Positions 1 to 6,501 of a stretch of 8,742 nucleotides of DNA are shown piece by piece. The stretch is from assembly GCA_002084985.1 (NCBI GenBank), contig MZGO01000020.1:1-8742 (forward strand), given 5' to 3'. Origin of the DNA: Thermotoga sp. 4484_232. GTDB taxonomy: Bacteria; Thermotogota; Thermotogae; Thermotogales; Thermotogaceae. The notes under the pieces are model-generated. The model was not told the origin of the DNA. It worked only from the letters and a program-made list of their open reading frames with translations, and did not search any database. Numbering within the stretch: position 1 is the stretch's first letter; the number at the start of each line of letters is the position of its first letter. The translations under genes were made by a program, and so were the position numbers.

Positions 1-204
1 CTGCACATCGTATCCAAACACTTCAACAGAACCAGAATCCGGTTTCAAGAGAGTTGCGATTATCCTAAGTGTGGTGGTCTTACCTGCTCCGTTCGGCCCT
101 ATCAAACCGAATATTTCTCTTTCCCCTATTTCGAAGCTGATATTTCTAACAGCTTCGATCTCTCCAAAACTCTTCGATAGATCCTTCACTTCCACCGCTA
201 CCAC
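1..204 (-). CDS. ABC transporter ATP-binding protein, N-terminal part (gene runs off the window)
   Basis: This is the beginning of an ABC-type ATPase; the 68 codons visible end at the window edge. A textbook Walker A motif, GPNGAGKTT, lies at about residues 36-44 and is followed by LRIIATLLKPDSGSVEVFG, typical of DrrA/CcmA-like ATPases that power ABC-2 type exporters. The Q-loop, signature motif and Walker B lie outside the window, so its substrate and membrane partner cannot be named. An in-frame ATG at 210-208 sits only one base from the GGAGG ribosome binding site. The GTG at 204-202 has seven bases of spacing and is the preferred start. The gene follows the sugar operon on the same strand after 94 bases. 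Those bases hold a promoter-like box and a palindrome, so it is probably a separate unit, although no terminator was seen between them. The family call is secure; the drug or ion export role is inference. Confidence 0.93.
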   Translation of the reverse strand, partial: MVAVEVKDLSKSFGEIEAVRNISFEIGEREIFGLIGPNGAGKTTTLRIIATLLKPDSGSVEVFGYDVQ

Positions 205-211
205 ACTCATC

Positions 212-216
212 CCTCC
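212..216 (-). promoter_or_regulatory. Shine-Dalgarno GGAGG that decides the GTG start of the ABC ATPase
   Basis: On the minus strand GGAGG is followed by GATGAGTGTG. The ATG is one base away, too close to be used efficiently, while the GTG two codons later is seven bases away. The two GG bases at 216-215 also form the end of the 3' arm of the palindrome at 215-232, so folding of that palindrome would partly hide this site. Confidence 0.7.
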
Positions 217-232
217 AGCTTCTAGCAGCTGG
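215..232. promoter_or_regulatory. Near-perfect 18-bp palindrome, candidate operator or leader hairpin
   Basis: The plus strand reads CCAGCT t CTAG c AGCTGG. Sixteen of 18 positions are symmetric, with the only mismatch being the t/c pair. It lies between the -10-like box (249-244) and the ABC ATPase start codon (204), roughly where a transcript would begin, which is a classic place for a repressor operator. As RNA it could form a 6-bp stem (CCAGCT/AGCTGG) with a 6-base loop that takes up two bases of the Shine-Dalgarno site. No T-run follows, so it does not look like a terminator. The symmetry is seen directly; the function is inference. Confidence 0.45.
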
Positions 233-243
233 TGTTATGGATT

Positions 244-272
244 ATTATATAGTAATTAGTTTCATGTACTGA
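244..272 (-). promoter_or_regulatory. Possible sigma-A promoter for the ABC ATPase gene
   Basis: On the minus strand a perfect TATAAT occurs at 249-244 in an AT-rich patch. The best upstream hexamers are poor: TCAGTA at 272-267 with a 17-base spacer, or TTCAGT with an 18-base spacer. The call therefore rests on the -10 box alone. Initiation about seven bases downstream would give a leader of roughly 30 bases and place the 18-bp palindrome at the very start of the transcript. The -35 region falls inside the first copy of the 37-bp tandem repeat. Confidence 0.4.
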
Positions 273-334
273 AGGAACAGCCGCAAGATTCCCTAATTTC
301 ATGTACTGAAGGAACAGCCGCAAGATTCCCTAAT
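260..334. repeat. Exact tandem duplication, two copies of 37 bp
   Basis: Copy 1 occupies 260-296 and copy 2 occupies 297-333; one further base (334) also continues the period, and no mismatch is seen. Copy 2 contains the last codons and the TGA stop (301-299) of the regulator gene, encoding its IIRESCGCSFST tail. Copy 1 is an untranslated duplicate of that tail just downstream. Because the copies abut with no unique spacer, this is a recent local duplication rather than a CRISPR array. The duplication leaves the protein unchanged but lengthens the intergenic region and supplies the -35 region of the putative promoter for the next gene. Confidence 0.97.
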
Positions 335-1228
335 GATAAGTTCTACAGGAATGTGCTCACTCTTTGGTATTTTTTCCTTTCTCAGAAGCTTTATGAGGAA
401 CAACGCAGCGACCTTTCCCATCTCTACAAAATTTTGTCTTACGGTTGTTATCTTCGGAAAAGCGTATTTTGTAACGATCCTGTCATCGAAACTCACAACC
501 TTGATATCTTCAGGTATTCTGTAACCGTTTCTTAGAAGAATGAACATGCCGGAAAGGGTTAAAAGATCGTGACAGAAGAAGAGAGAGTCGTATCTTTCGG
601 GCTCCCTGACACTGGACATACTGGTATTTTCTTCTGTGATGAACAACGCTTTTTTAGCATTGTGCACCTTCCTCAAATGTTCACCAAGGAGATACCCTCC
701 ATGATAGTTATTGGATTCAACAACAGGTATATTTTCAAAACCCGATATTGTTCTATCTATGAAAACAACGGGTATTTTCTCAAGAAATTTCTTGAAGATA
801 ATACTTTTTTCCAATCCGCTGACAGGGGACATTATCAAACCAGAAATCCCTTCTTCCATAAGGTAGGAAAGTTTCCTCTCCAAATCTTCTGAAAATTCTT
901 TGCCAACATCCGTGAAGATCGCATACGCTGAAAAGCTTCTCAGGGTTTTAGTTATCTCAGAAACCATCGTTTGGCCTCTGACATCCGAAACGTTACCAAT
1001 AGCAACACCAACATAGGTTATCGTATCTTTCGAGAGTTTCGATACTTCCGAGACGAAGGTTCCAATACCAGGTATCCTCACAAGAAGGCCTTCATTTACG
1101 AGCCTTTTGACTCCGAACATCTTGGCAAGCTCGTTCTCAGAGGGTATCTTGTCCCCTGGAGAGTACCTTATTTTGAGCTCTTCCTTCAGGAAATCCATTA
1201 TCATCTTATAAGGTGGTTTAGGAGGCAA
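299..1228 (-). CDS. GntR-LacI hybrid transcriptional regulator with two internal in-frame losses, possibly non-functional
   Basis: The N-terminus (residues about 7-59 from the TTG start) is a GntR winged helix: PGDKIPSENELAKMFGV, then the wing EGLLVRIPGIGTFV. The rest is a LacI/GalR-type periplasmic-binding-like sensor ending in VPVELIIRESC, the combination seen in sugar-responsive AraR-like repressors. Two blocks expected in these families are missing. After FGV (residue 40) the recognition-helix segment, usually of the form SRxTVRxAL, is absent and the chain goes straight to KRLVNEG. After SSVRE (residue 209) about forty sensor residues are absent before PERYDSLFFCHD. The reading frame stays open throughout. 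The gene is 17 bases downstream of the GH92 gene, so it is probably co-transcribed, and its intended role would be local control of the mannoside operon. A GTG start at 1237 is possible but overlaps the ribosome binding site. The family assignment is firm; that DNA binding is lost is inference. Confidence 0.85.
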   Translation of the reverse strand: MPPKPPYKMIMDFLKEELKIRYSPGDKIPSENELAKMFGVKRLVNEGLLVRIPGIGTFVSEVSKLSKDTITYVGVAIGNVSDVRGQTMVSEITKTLRSFSAYAIFTDVGKEFSEDLERKLSYLMEEGISGLIMSPVSGLEKSIIFKKFLEKIPVVFIDRTISGFENIPVVESNNYHGGYLLGEHLRKVHNAKKALFITEENTSMSSVREPERYDSLFFCHDLLTLSGMFILLRNGYRIPEDIKVVSFDDRIVTKYAFPKITTVRQNFVEMGKVAALFLIKLLRKEKIPKSEHIPVELIIRESCGCSFST

Positions 1229-1233
1229 CTCTC

Positions 1234-1240
1234 TCACCTC
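1234..1240 (-). promoter_or_regulatory. Shine-Dalgarno GAGGTGA favouring the TTG start of the regulator
   Basis: The minus strand reads GAGGTGAGAGAGTTG. The first possible start, GTG at 1237-1235, is part of the Shine-Dalgarno sequence itself and has no other site upstream. The TTG at 1228-1226 lies five bases beyond GAGGTGA and is the better start. Confidence 0.55.
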
Positions 1241-1245
1241 TTTTT

Positions 1246-3492
1246 TCAGTTCAATGGAATAGGTTCAAATTTTTTGGAAATACTTGGTGTCTTTGACATC
1301 TCAAATACCAGTTTTCCACCTTTCATGATCTCATCATGCGTTATCCAAAGTCTGTTCAACTCTTTCCCATTGAGAAATACTCGTGATATGTATACGTTCT
1401 CAGAAGAATTGTTCTTTGCTATTATCTCAAAAATCTTCCCGTTATCAAGATGTACTTCCACTCTATCGAGGGATGGACTACCGATTACGTAATAAGGAGT
1501 ACCCGGGCAAACCGGGTAGAATCCCATCGCACTGAACACATACCACGCGGACATCTGACCACAGTCGTCATTTCCACAGAGACCATCTGGCCCCGTCCTG
1601 TAAAGGTGCTTTAGGATGTACCTTACCATTCTCTGAGTTTTCCAAGGTTCTTGGGCATAGACGTATAGATAAGCTACATGATGTGATGGCTCATTTCCAT
1701 GGGCGTACTGGCCTATTAAACCCGTTATATCAGGAGGCCCTTTTATCCTGGATTTTTTAGAGAAGAATTCATCTAGCTTCTTAACAAACTCTTCTCTCCC
1801 TCCCATAAGCTCCATGAGGCCATAGACATCATGAGGGACGAAAAAGGTCCATTGCCAAGCATTTCCTTCTGTATAGTATCTGTAAACTCTTGTGGGATCA
1901 AAAAATAGAGGGTTCATCCATCCTCCATTCAGTTTTCTTCCCCTCATGAACTTTCTTCTCCTATCAAAAACGTTCCTGTAATTTTTCGATCTTTTCATGA
2001 ATGTTTCATAGTCTTCTTTCTTTCCAAGAAGTTTTGCAAATTGTGCCACACAAAAATCATCGTAGGCGAATTCCAGTGTTCTGGAGGTCGCTTCTCCAAC
2101 TTTATCTGCTGGAACGTATCCCATCTTTATATAGTAGTCTATCCCTCCTCTTGCTTCATAATAGCAGCAAGATCTCACAGTCGCATCCTTTTTTATAGCC
2201 TCGTAAGCTTCTTCAGCATCGAAATCTCTTAAACCTTTAACATAAGCATCCACGATCACAGAATCAGCGTGTGTTCCTATCATACAGTTCGTAAAGCGGT
2301 TGGCCTTGTACCATTTTGGAAGCCAACCGGATTGCTCGTAAATATCCAGAAGGCTTTTTATCATATTCAAGTTTCTCTTAGGTTGTAATATGTTGAAAAG
2401 AGGATGTAACGCCCTGAAAGTGTCCCAGAGGGAGAATGTTGTGTAATGTATGAAATCGCTCTGGTGGATCTTATCATCAGGTCCTATGTACCTATCATCT
2501 ACGTCTGAAAAAACGTTTGGAGATATAAAGGCGTGGTATAAAGCCGTATAGAATTTTACTTTTTCTTCATGACTTCCCTCTACCTTCACTTTGCTCAATT
2601 CCCTCTCCCACATCGATTCCGCTTCCTTCTTGACACGATCGAAATCCCAATCCGGTATTTCTGATAGATTCTTCCTTGCTCCCTCTATACCTGTGTAGGA
2701 TATAGCAACTTTTACCAGTATCTTCTCACCTTTCCTTGTTCTATACCTCACGTAAGCTCCTATCAATCCTTCCGATTTACTCTCGATTTTCTCTTCCCTG
2801 TTACCCTCCTCTATTCTGAAGGCCTTCCAGGTTCCAAAGCTTTTAAAAGGTTTGGAAAACTTAACTACGAAATATATCGTGTGTGGATCTCTGGCCCCAC
2901 AGAAATGGCCGCCTGTTATATATCCTTCAACTTCATCGTTTCCAACGATTTTTACATAAGCTCTTTCCGCCATGTCGCCGATTCTGTGGAAAAGATCTAT
3001 CAGGATATAGGCTTTATCGGTTTCAGGAAATGTGTATCTATGAAACCCAACTCTGGTGGAGGCAGTAAGCTCAACGAAAATATCGTAATCCTCGAGGTAG
3101 ACAGAGTAATAACCTGGTTTTGCAAATTCCTCATCGTGACTGAATTTGGATCTGTAGCCTTTACTGGTATCCCCCTTAGGGCCAGGTATTATCTTCAAAT
3201 CCCCAACGATCGGCATCAACCTCACTTCCCCATGATCCGCAGCTCCCGTTCCACTCAGGTGTGTGTGGCTGAAACCCATTATGGAGCTATCGGAGTAGTG
3301 GTACCCTGAGCACCAATCCCACCCTCTGATATCCGTGTCTGGACTCACTTGAACCATACCAAACGGAACTGTAGCACCAGGGAAGGTATGACCATGTCCA
3401 CCAGTCCCTATGAACGGGTCAACGTAATTTAAGATCGAGGGGAATGCTAATTCGAAAGAGAATACGAGTAAGATGAAAACAAACTTTCTCAT
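1246..3492 (-). CDS. Secreted GH92 alpha-mannosidase
   Basis: This 748-residue protein is a full-length glycoside hydrolase family 92 enzyme, a calcium-dependent inverting exo-alpha-mannosidase family. A signal-peptide-like N-terminus (MRKFVFILLVFSFELAFPS, with an odd Glu14) precedes the family opening YVDPFIGTGGHGHTFPGA and WDWCSGYHY, GFSHTHLSGTG. This N-terminal beta-sandwich region is followed by the alpha/alpha-barrel half with EGNAWQW (Glu542, the likely general acid by family analogy), GNEPSHH (Glu601) and GNDDCGQMSAWY (Asp642/Asp643, the motif that carries the catalytic base). The linkage preferred (1,2, 1,3, 1,4 or 1,6) cannot be read from these motifs alone. The ATG at 3492 was chosen over an upstream extension because it has GAGGTGA five bases before it and begins the signal peptide. 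It starts ten bases after the GH99 stop, implying translational coupling and joint action on alpha-mannosyl glycans outside the inner membrane. Confidence 0.95.
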   Translation of the reverse strand: MRKFVFILLVFSFELAFPSILNYVDPFIGTGGHGHTFPGATVPFGMVQVSPDTDIRGWDWCSGYHYSDSSIMGFSHTHLSGTGAADHGEVRLMPIVGDLKIIPGPKGDTSKGYRSKFSHDEEFAKPGYYSVYLEDYDIFVELTASTRVGFHRYTFPETDKAYILIDLFHRIGDMAERAYVKIVGNDEVEGYITGGHFCGARDPHTIYFVVKFSKPFKSFGTWKAFRIEEGNREEKIESKSEGLIGAYVRYRTRKGEKILVKVAISYTGIEGARKNLSEIPDWDFDRVKKEAESMWERELSKVKVEGSHEEKVKFYTALYHAFISPNVFSDVDDRYIGPDDKIHQSDFIHYTTFSLWDTFRALHPLFNILQPKRNLNMIKSLLDIYEQSGWLPKWYKANRFTNCMIGTHADSVIVDAYVKGLRDFDAEEAYEAIKKDATVRSCCYYEARGGIDYYIKMGYVPADKVGEATSRTLEFAYDDFCVAQFAKLLGKKEDYETFMKRSKNYRNVFDRRRKFMRGRKLNGGWMNPLFFDPTRVYRYYTEGNAWQWTFFVPHDVYGLMELMGGREEFVKKLDEFFSKKSRIKGPPDITGLIGQYAHGNEPSHHVAYLYVYAQEPWKTQRMVRYILKHLYRTGPDGLCGNDDCGQMSAWYVFSAMGFYPVCPGTPYYVIGSPSLDRVEVHLDNGKIFEIIAKNNSSENVYISRVFLNGKELNRLWITHDEIMKGGKLVFEMSKTPSISKKFEPIPLN

Positions 3493-3497
3493 CTTTA

Positions 3498-3504
3498 TCA
3501 CCTC
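3498..3504 (-). promoter_or_regulatory. Shine-Dalgarno GAGGTGA of the GH92 gene, overlapping the GH99 stop codon
   Basis: GAGGTGA lies five bases before the ATG at 3492 and overlaps the TGA stop (3505-3503) of the preceding GH99 gene. This fixes the GH92 start after the nine-codon in-frame upstream extension and suggests that translation of the two hydrolases is coupled. Confidence 0.8.
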
Positions 3505-5638
3505 ATTCGAATAAGGCAATCGTCACTATGCTTGTGGTCTCCGTGTTCACATCATCAGCTGGAACTACTCCATCATCTTTGATCTCATACCCTACCGTGA
3601 ATCCCCCTTCATCAGTTTGCAATGACATCAGTATTTGCCTGGCTTTCTCAACATCGTAAGCATACTTTTCAACAACCTCTGATCCATACTTTTTCAAACG
3701 ATTTGAAAGAATAACGAAGAGCCCTGTTTTGTAGGTTTGATAATAGGAGCTGTAAGATTCATCTTTGAATCCCCATCCATCCCATATTTCCAAAAGGTGT
3801 TTGAAACAAGCTTCCGCTTCTTGCAGATTTCCATCTGTAAGTTCATTTAAGGCTTTATACACAACCAAATCCGCATATTTTTCCCAATCATTTATAACCC
3901 TTGATTTATCAGGTTTTTCATAGACAACTTCTATTAATCCGAACTTTTCAGAAAATATCGAGTCAATATACTCGTTGTAACGCGCATAGAAAACATCCGG
4001 TATCTTGATCCCAACAACTATTTCATGTTCTTCGTCGTATCCTTTTCCGTATTTTTCAAGTTCTTTCTCCAGAATGAAAGCCAGAGGATCTCCCAAAAGT
4101 TTCAGAGCGTAACAGGCGAGTAAGTTATCACTCGCTATATAAACCCTTTTGGAATCAGGTCTGACATACATTGAAGCTCTTAGAAGTTTCAATTCCGGTA
4201 TGAATTGATATTTGAAATACGACTTCAATTTCTCAGCATCTATCATCAATCTGTCTCTGTTTTTCCACAATTCTGCCCATTTTTTCGTTAGATCGAGAAA
4301 TTTTCTACCATACTCGACACTCGGCTCTATTTCCGATCCCTCATGCCATTCGTTCCAACTCGTTATTATCACTATATCTGGATCAATCTCCAACACGAGT
4401 TTCCAGAGTTCTTCATAGAGTTTCCCATTCTCTCTATCAACAGAGAATCCCGGAATTCGTATATGGGTATCATCGTAACCTGGCATTATGTTCATAGCGT
4501 ACAACACGCCGTTATACCTTGCTTGATAGTTCAAAAACCTCAGACCAACTTCCATAGCAGGAAGTTTTCGAAAAGCGCCGCATACGTTGTATATGTGGAG
4601 CCCTCCAAAGATTTTCGCGAACTTTCCATCCATCGTATCTGCAACAAAAATTGCATCCCTTCCCGTTTCTCTGATCCTTTTCATCACATTTTCCCAACCT
4701 TTCCTGGAAATGCTGTTTATGGCCCTTGAGTATATGAAGATCACGGGTTTCCCATTTATCTTCAGAAAGCCTCTATCTTTCGCAAACTCATCGATCACGA
4801 AGCAAAGATCGTTGAATGCTTCCTCTTCGGTTGAGTATTCGTATCCCTCATAATACACACTTATATAAAATCTTTTGCCTTCTTTTTCCATATCATGGGA
4901 TATTCTGAGCATTTTCTTGACGGTATCGGTTTCGTAACTTCCCGGCCCCCACCATGACACAACAAAACCATCTATCCCCGATTCGAGAGCCTCTCTCATG
5001 TGATCTTCGAGCACTTTCTCATCCCATGAGTCGTACAATCCTCTCAAAGGATGGTTCGTTCCCTGATAATACATACCAGGGCCATACCAGTGAAGCCATC
5101 TACCGTTTCCCATGGGACCATCAGGTGTGCCATACCAAGCGTAATAAAAAGCAAGGACCAATCTCTTACATCTTCGGGGAGATGAAGGAACTTCAAAAAA
5201 TCCCTTTGATCTCCCCAGTGCGGATTTTTGATTTATAAAGAACTCCTTCCTATTTGTGGGATCACCAAGAACATTTTCGCTATTTTTGAATTCTCCTATC
5301 TTTAACTTCTTTCCATTAGCCATAAGGAAAATCTCCACCCAGGTTTCTCCTATATCCCCTTTCTCTATGCACACCTTTGAAAATCCTTCTCCGGCTAGAT
5401 CGAGCTTCAATCTAAAGGTCACTCTAGATGAGTCGAATTGAGGTTTATGAATACTGAAACCATACGGGATGATAGAACATTCCCCTGAACCGTCGTATCT
5501 GAGTATCTTGCCATCAAGAGTGTATACATCGAATTTAACGGAAGTCCAATCAGAAGTGGTATATCCTACGATCTCTATTTCAAAAGCCATGGACAGAACA
5601 ACCGATATCAGAAGACACAACATGGTCAATATCTTCAT
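3503..5638 (-). CDS. Secreted GH99-type endo-alpha-mannosidase/mannanase with N- and C-terminal accessory domains
   Basis: This 711-residue protein has a signal peptide (MKILTMLCLLISVVLSMA) and three regions. Residues about 20-150 are beta-rich and unrecognised. Residues about 158-460 match the GH99 (endo-alpha-1,2-mannosidase/mannanase) barrel: LAFYYAWYG, WLHWYGPG, GIDGFVVSWWGPG, VYYEGYEY, and above all ITSWNEWHEGSEIEPS. In GH99 the two Glu residues of WNEWHE (here Glu430 and Glu433) are the catalytic pair of the epoxide-intermediate mechanism. Residues about 480-711 form a helical extension with ASDNLLACYALKLLG and LMSLQTDEGGF, reminiscent of alpha/alpha-toroid repeats; I do not recognise it further. 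The start at 5638 heads the signal peptide and follows the permease stop by eight bases. Placement between an uptake system and a GH92 mannosidase supports cleavage of alpha-mannan-like polymers. The GH99-like call is strong; exact substrate and role of the extensions are unknown. Confidence 0.88.
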   Translation of the reverse strand: MKILTMLCLLISVVLSMAFEIEIVGYTTSDWTSVKFDVYTLDGKILRYDGSGECSIIPYGFSIHKPQFDSSRVTFRLKLDLAGEGFSKVCIEKGDIGETWVEIFLMANGKKLKIGEFKNSENVLGDPTNRKEFFINQKSALGRSKGFFEVPSSPRRCKRLVLAFYYAWYGTPDGPMGNGRWLHWYGPGMYYQGTNHPLRGLYDSWDEKVLEDHMREALESGIDGFVVSWWGPGSYETDTVKKMLRISHDMEKEGKRFYISVYYEGYEYSTEEEAFNDLCFVIDEFAKDRGFLKINGKPVIFIYSRAINSISRKGWENVMKRIRETGRDAIFVADTMDGKFAKIFGGLHIYNVCGAFRKLPAMEVGLRFLNYQARYNGVLYAMNIMPGYDDTHIRIPGFSVDRENGKLYEELWKLVLEIDPDIVIITSWNEWHEGSEIEPSVEYGRKFLDLTKKWAELWKNRDRLMIDAEKLKSYFKYQFIPELKLLRASMYVRPDSKRVYIASDNLLACYALKLLGDPLAFILEKELEKYGKGYDEEHEIVVGIKIPDVFYARYNEYIDSIFSEKFGLIEVVYEKPDKSRVINDWEKYADLVVYKALNELTDGNLQEAEACFKHLLEIWDGWGFKDESYSSYYQTYKTGLFVILSNRLKKYGSEVVEKYAYDVEKARQILMSLQTDEGGFTVGYEIKDDGVVPADDVNTETTSIVTIALFE

Positions 5639-5646
5639 GGGAAGGA

Positions 5647-6486
5647 TCACTCCTTCAAACCTGTAAGTTTTATACCTTCTATGAGATAGCTTTGAGCGAA
5701 GAAGAAGAAAATGACTATTGGTGTTATAGCTAGGGTGGATGCGGCCATCATCCAGTTCCAATGCGTTCCATATCTATCCAAAAACAGAGGTAACCCTAGA
5801 GCGAGAGGATACTTCTCTTCATCTGTCAGGTATATGAGTGGACCGATGTAGTTGTTCCATGAACCTATGAATTGAAAGAGCCCAACAAGGAGTAGTATGG
5901 GTTTCGACAGTGGAAGCATTATTTTCCAATAGATCTGAAGCTCAGAAGCACCATCGACTCTCGCAGCGTCTATGAAATCGTCAGGTATGGTGTTGAAAAA
6001 TTGTCTTATGAGAAATATGTGCATCGGTACACCGAAGAAGGAGGGGATGATCAAAGGCCACAGGGTGTTCACAAGCCCCAATTTCTTGAAGATGATGAAG
6101 GTTGGTATCATTGTCACAGCGAAAGGTAGCATCATGGTACTCAACATGAGATAAAAGAAGAAATCTCTACCAGGCCAATATATCTTTGAAAAACCATAAG
6201 CAACCAAGGGACTAACTAGGAGAGTCCCCAGCACTGATCCAAATGTTATTATCAAACTGTTTTTGAAATAAGTAAAAAACGGGAAATACTCTATTGCATT
6301 TTTGTAATTGGACCACTCTGGAGGTATAGGAAACCACTTCGGAGGTATCAAAAACAGATCTTGGTCGGCCTTTAGAGAAGTTGAAACCATCCAGAAGAAT
6401 GGAAGAATGTAGACAAAGGTTACAATGATTAAAAGAAGTCTCATTATATTTAATCTGATCTTCTCCTTAGCTCTCTTACCCAGCAT
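5647..6486 (-). CDS. Sugar ABC transporter permease, MalG/CUT1 type
   Basis: This 279-residue inner-membrane protein has about six hydrophobic segments: residues 13-35, 75-100, 109-132, 142-160, 197-215 and 248-268. The conserved cytoplasmic EAA loop appears as DAARVDGASELQIYWKIMLP (about 173-191), which docks onto the ATPase subunit. Length and the LTGLKE C-terminus fit MalG-type permeases. The ATG at 6486 has GGGAGG (6499-6494) seven bases upstream. It begins 15 bases after the partner permease and ends eight bases before the GH99 start, with its TGA directly after the next gene's ribosome binding site. Together the two permeases would form the import channel for oligosaccharides released by the neighbouring hydrolases; the sugar is inferred from context. 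Confidence 0.95.
   Translation of the reverse strand: MLGKRAKEKIRLNIMRLLLIIVTFVYILPFFWMVSTSLKADQDLFLIPPKWFPIPPEWSNYKNAIEYFPFFTYFKNSLIITFGSVLGTLLVSPLVAYGFSKIYWPGRDFFFYLMLSTMMLPFAVTMIPTFIIFKKLGLVNTLWPLIIPSFFGVPMHIFLIRQFFNTIPDDFIDAARVDGASELQIYWKIMLPLSKPILLLVGLFQFIGSWNNYIGPLIYLTDEEKYPLALGLPLFLDRYGTHWNWMMAASTLAITPIVIFFFFAQSYLIEGIKLTGLKE
5650..5655 (-). promoter_or_regulatory. Shine-Dalgarno AAGGAG of the GH99 gene, with long spacing
   Basis: AAGGAG is followed by eleven bases, starting with the TGA stop of the permease, before the ATG at 5638. An in-frame GTG at 5650-5648 overlaps the site and cannot use it. The ATG that begins the signal peptide is therefore preferred despite the somewhat long spacing. 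Confidence 0.6.
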
Positions 6487-6501
6487 CCTTCAACCTCCCT
6501 A

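Noticed and set aside
205..298. Rho-independent terminator between the regulator and the ABC ATPase gene
   Set aside because: The only good stem (215-232) is not followed by a T-run in either relevant direction, so a terminator cannot be supported. Read-through from the operon remains possible.
260..334. CRISPR-like repeats of about 37 bp
   Set aside because: Only two copies, directly abutting with no unique spacer, and one copy is the coding end of the regulator gene. This is a tandem duplication.
299..1228. Frameshift explaining the short regulator
   Set aside because: The frame is open from the start to the family's usual RESC ending, and both gaps keep the same frame. Deletions, not frameshifts, explain the missing parts.
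971..1492. Plus-strand open frame of 173 codons
   Set aside because: It lies antisense across the regulator and GH92 genes, both of which have clear family motifs. The frame shows no recognisable domain and is a shadow of them.
1500..1518. Inverted repeat TACCCGG / CCGGGTA inside the GH92 gene
   Set aside because: It falls in conserved coding sequence (the PVCPGTPYYV segment) with no T-run and no regulatory context, so chance is the simplest explanation.
2881..3309. Plus-strand open frame of 142 codons
   Set aside because: It is antisense to the most conserved N-terminal part of GH92 and has no ribosome binding site or domain signal that I can see.
4343..4729. Plus-strand open frame of 128 codons, and a minus-strand frame at 4512-4697
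   Set aside because: Both overlap the GH99 catalytic domain in other frames and carry no recognisable motif.
5639..5761. 41-codon upstream extension of the GH99 gene
   Set aside because: It translates the out-of-frame end of the permease gene, whereas the ATG at 5638 begins a clear signal peptide and has its own ribosome binding site.
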